Source: Limnomonas spitsbergensis (Eukaryota > Chlorophyta > Chlorophyceae > Chlamydomonadales). From it: DNA of 64,000 nt. Both the position numbers and the translations under genes were made by a program. Within the stretch, counting starts at the first letter, position 1; every line of letters begins with the position of its first letter. The stretch covers positions 1,922,001-1,986,000 of the forward strand of contig JAYJMM010000097.1 in the NCBI GenBank assembly GCA_037349105.1, in the 5' to 3' direction. Shown piece after piece: positions 63,436 through 64,000 of the stretch. The notes under the pieces were generated by a model, which made no database searches, was not told the origin of the DNA, and saw only the letters and a list, made by a program, of their open reading frames with translations.

Positions 63436-64000
63436 CACTTCTGTGCGAGGGGGGGGCAAAAACAACTGGTAACACCCCATCATCGTAAATTGCAGAGCTT
63501 GACGAGAGCTTTCCATATCTGGTTTAAAATGTTTTTGGCCCAACGGTGCCTGACGTACAGCGAGCCAAACAATGAGCTTTTCGTAGATTTCACAAAAGCT
63601 TATTTTACAAATAAAGACCCTCGAGAAAACTGCATGATATGAAGATCTCACTGCATAGAGCAGGCCCAGGGCTTTCCAACGACCCCCTATGCATGGTCAA
63701 CGGTCAAAGTTAAGTACCCCGTCAACGCATGTCAAAACTAGGAGGGGAAGGGGGGGGGGGCAAGCCCCTAGAAAAACCGGTTGCTTTTTTTCTTGAAGCC
63801 GAGATACCCTCCCAAAAGTCCTTAGGTGCAACTCCCATGTCAGACAGATGAGTTTTGGAGAAGTAGGGGGGATGGGGTCACTGTTTTTCCCCTGCCCCCC
63901 CCTCGCTTAGGTGCGTCGATTGACTTTGCTTACAGTGGATCAGGATGCTTCAAACCGAACTTGGTTTCCCACTGCCTATTCTGACGGTGGCAGAATTGCA
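63436..64000. other. Right end of window, no gene seen
   Basis: Contains several G or C homopolymer runs (63449-63457, 63749-63760, 63893-63902) and short frames without motifs. Nothing further can be supported. Confidence 0.4.

Overview
The window looks like nuclear DNA of a eukaryote, most likely a green alga or another member of Viridiplantae. The evidence is two genes with clean GT-AG introns (an ESCRT-II SNF8/VPS22 gene and the 3' end of a probable sulfotransferase), layered Ty3/gypsy-like, LINE-like, LTR and CACTA-like transposons, and degenerate TTTAGGG-like telomeric repeats near the right end. The lineage is inferred; nothing here identifies a species.

Layout. 1-2861: a 72-bp minisatellite read through by one + strand ORF with a unique basic tail. 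2862-4538: no recognised gene, but three diverged copies of a ~185-bp unit. 4539-6683: minus-strand exons of one or two unrecognised genes, with a G-rich minisatellite in an intron. 7089-10099: copy A of a gag/protease retroelement. 10100-12151: an element bounded by 221-bp direct repeats, into which a head-to-head LTR palindrome has inserted. 12933-15647: copy C of the gag family on the minus strand. 15648-26736: two ~97% identical 730-740 bp direct repeats enclosing a gag-like pair of ORFs and, further on, a broken integrase-PHD-methyltransferase-like pol tail. 26740-28234: a LINE fragment and an inverted relative of the 10-12 kb element. 28857-33135 plus 40716-41440: copy B of the gag/protease element, split by a 7,580-bp CACTA-like DNA transposon (33136-40715) that carries its own genes and satellites. 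41440-42985: a broken Ty3/gypsy reverse transcriptase/RNase H on the minus strand.

44633-59840: a complete six-exon SNF8 gene (246 codons) on the minus strand. Its third intron is 12,906 bp long and about 98% of it is one 13-bp tandem repeat (roughly 950 units). This array produces the apparent 4,000-residue ORFs. 60-64 kb: a LINE zinc-finger fragment, the last exons of a sulfotransferase-like gene, and assorted simple and degenerate repeats.

The most notable observations are the SNF8 mega-minisatellite intron, which appears to have grown from the intron's own 5' splice-site region; the inverted-LTR palindrome with a 5-bp target duplication; the CACTA-like element resolved to the base by comparing two copies of its target; and the pol tail with PHD and methyltransferase-like segments. 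Nothing in the window forms a prokaryotic-style operon. The transposon pieces are mostly broken, and only SNF8 is clearly an intact host gene.
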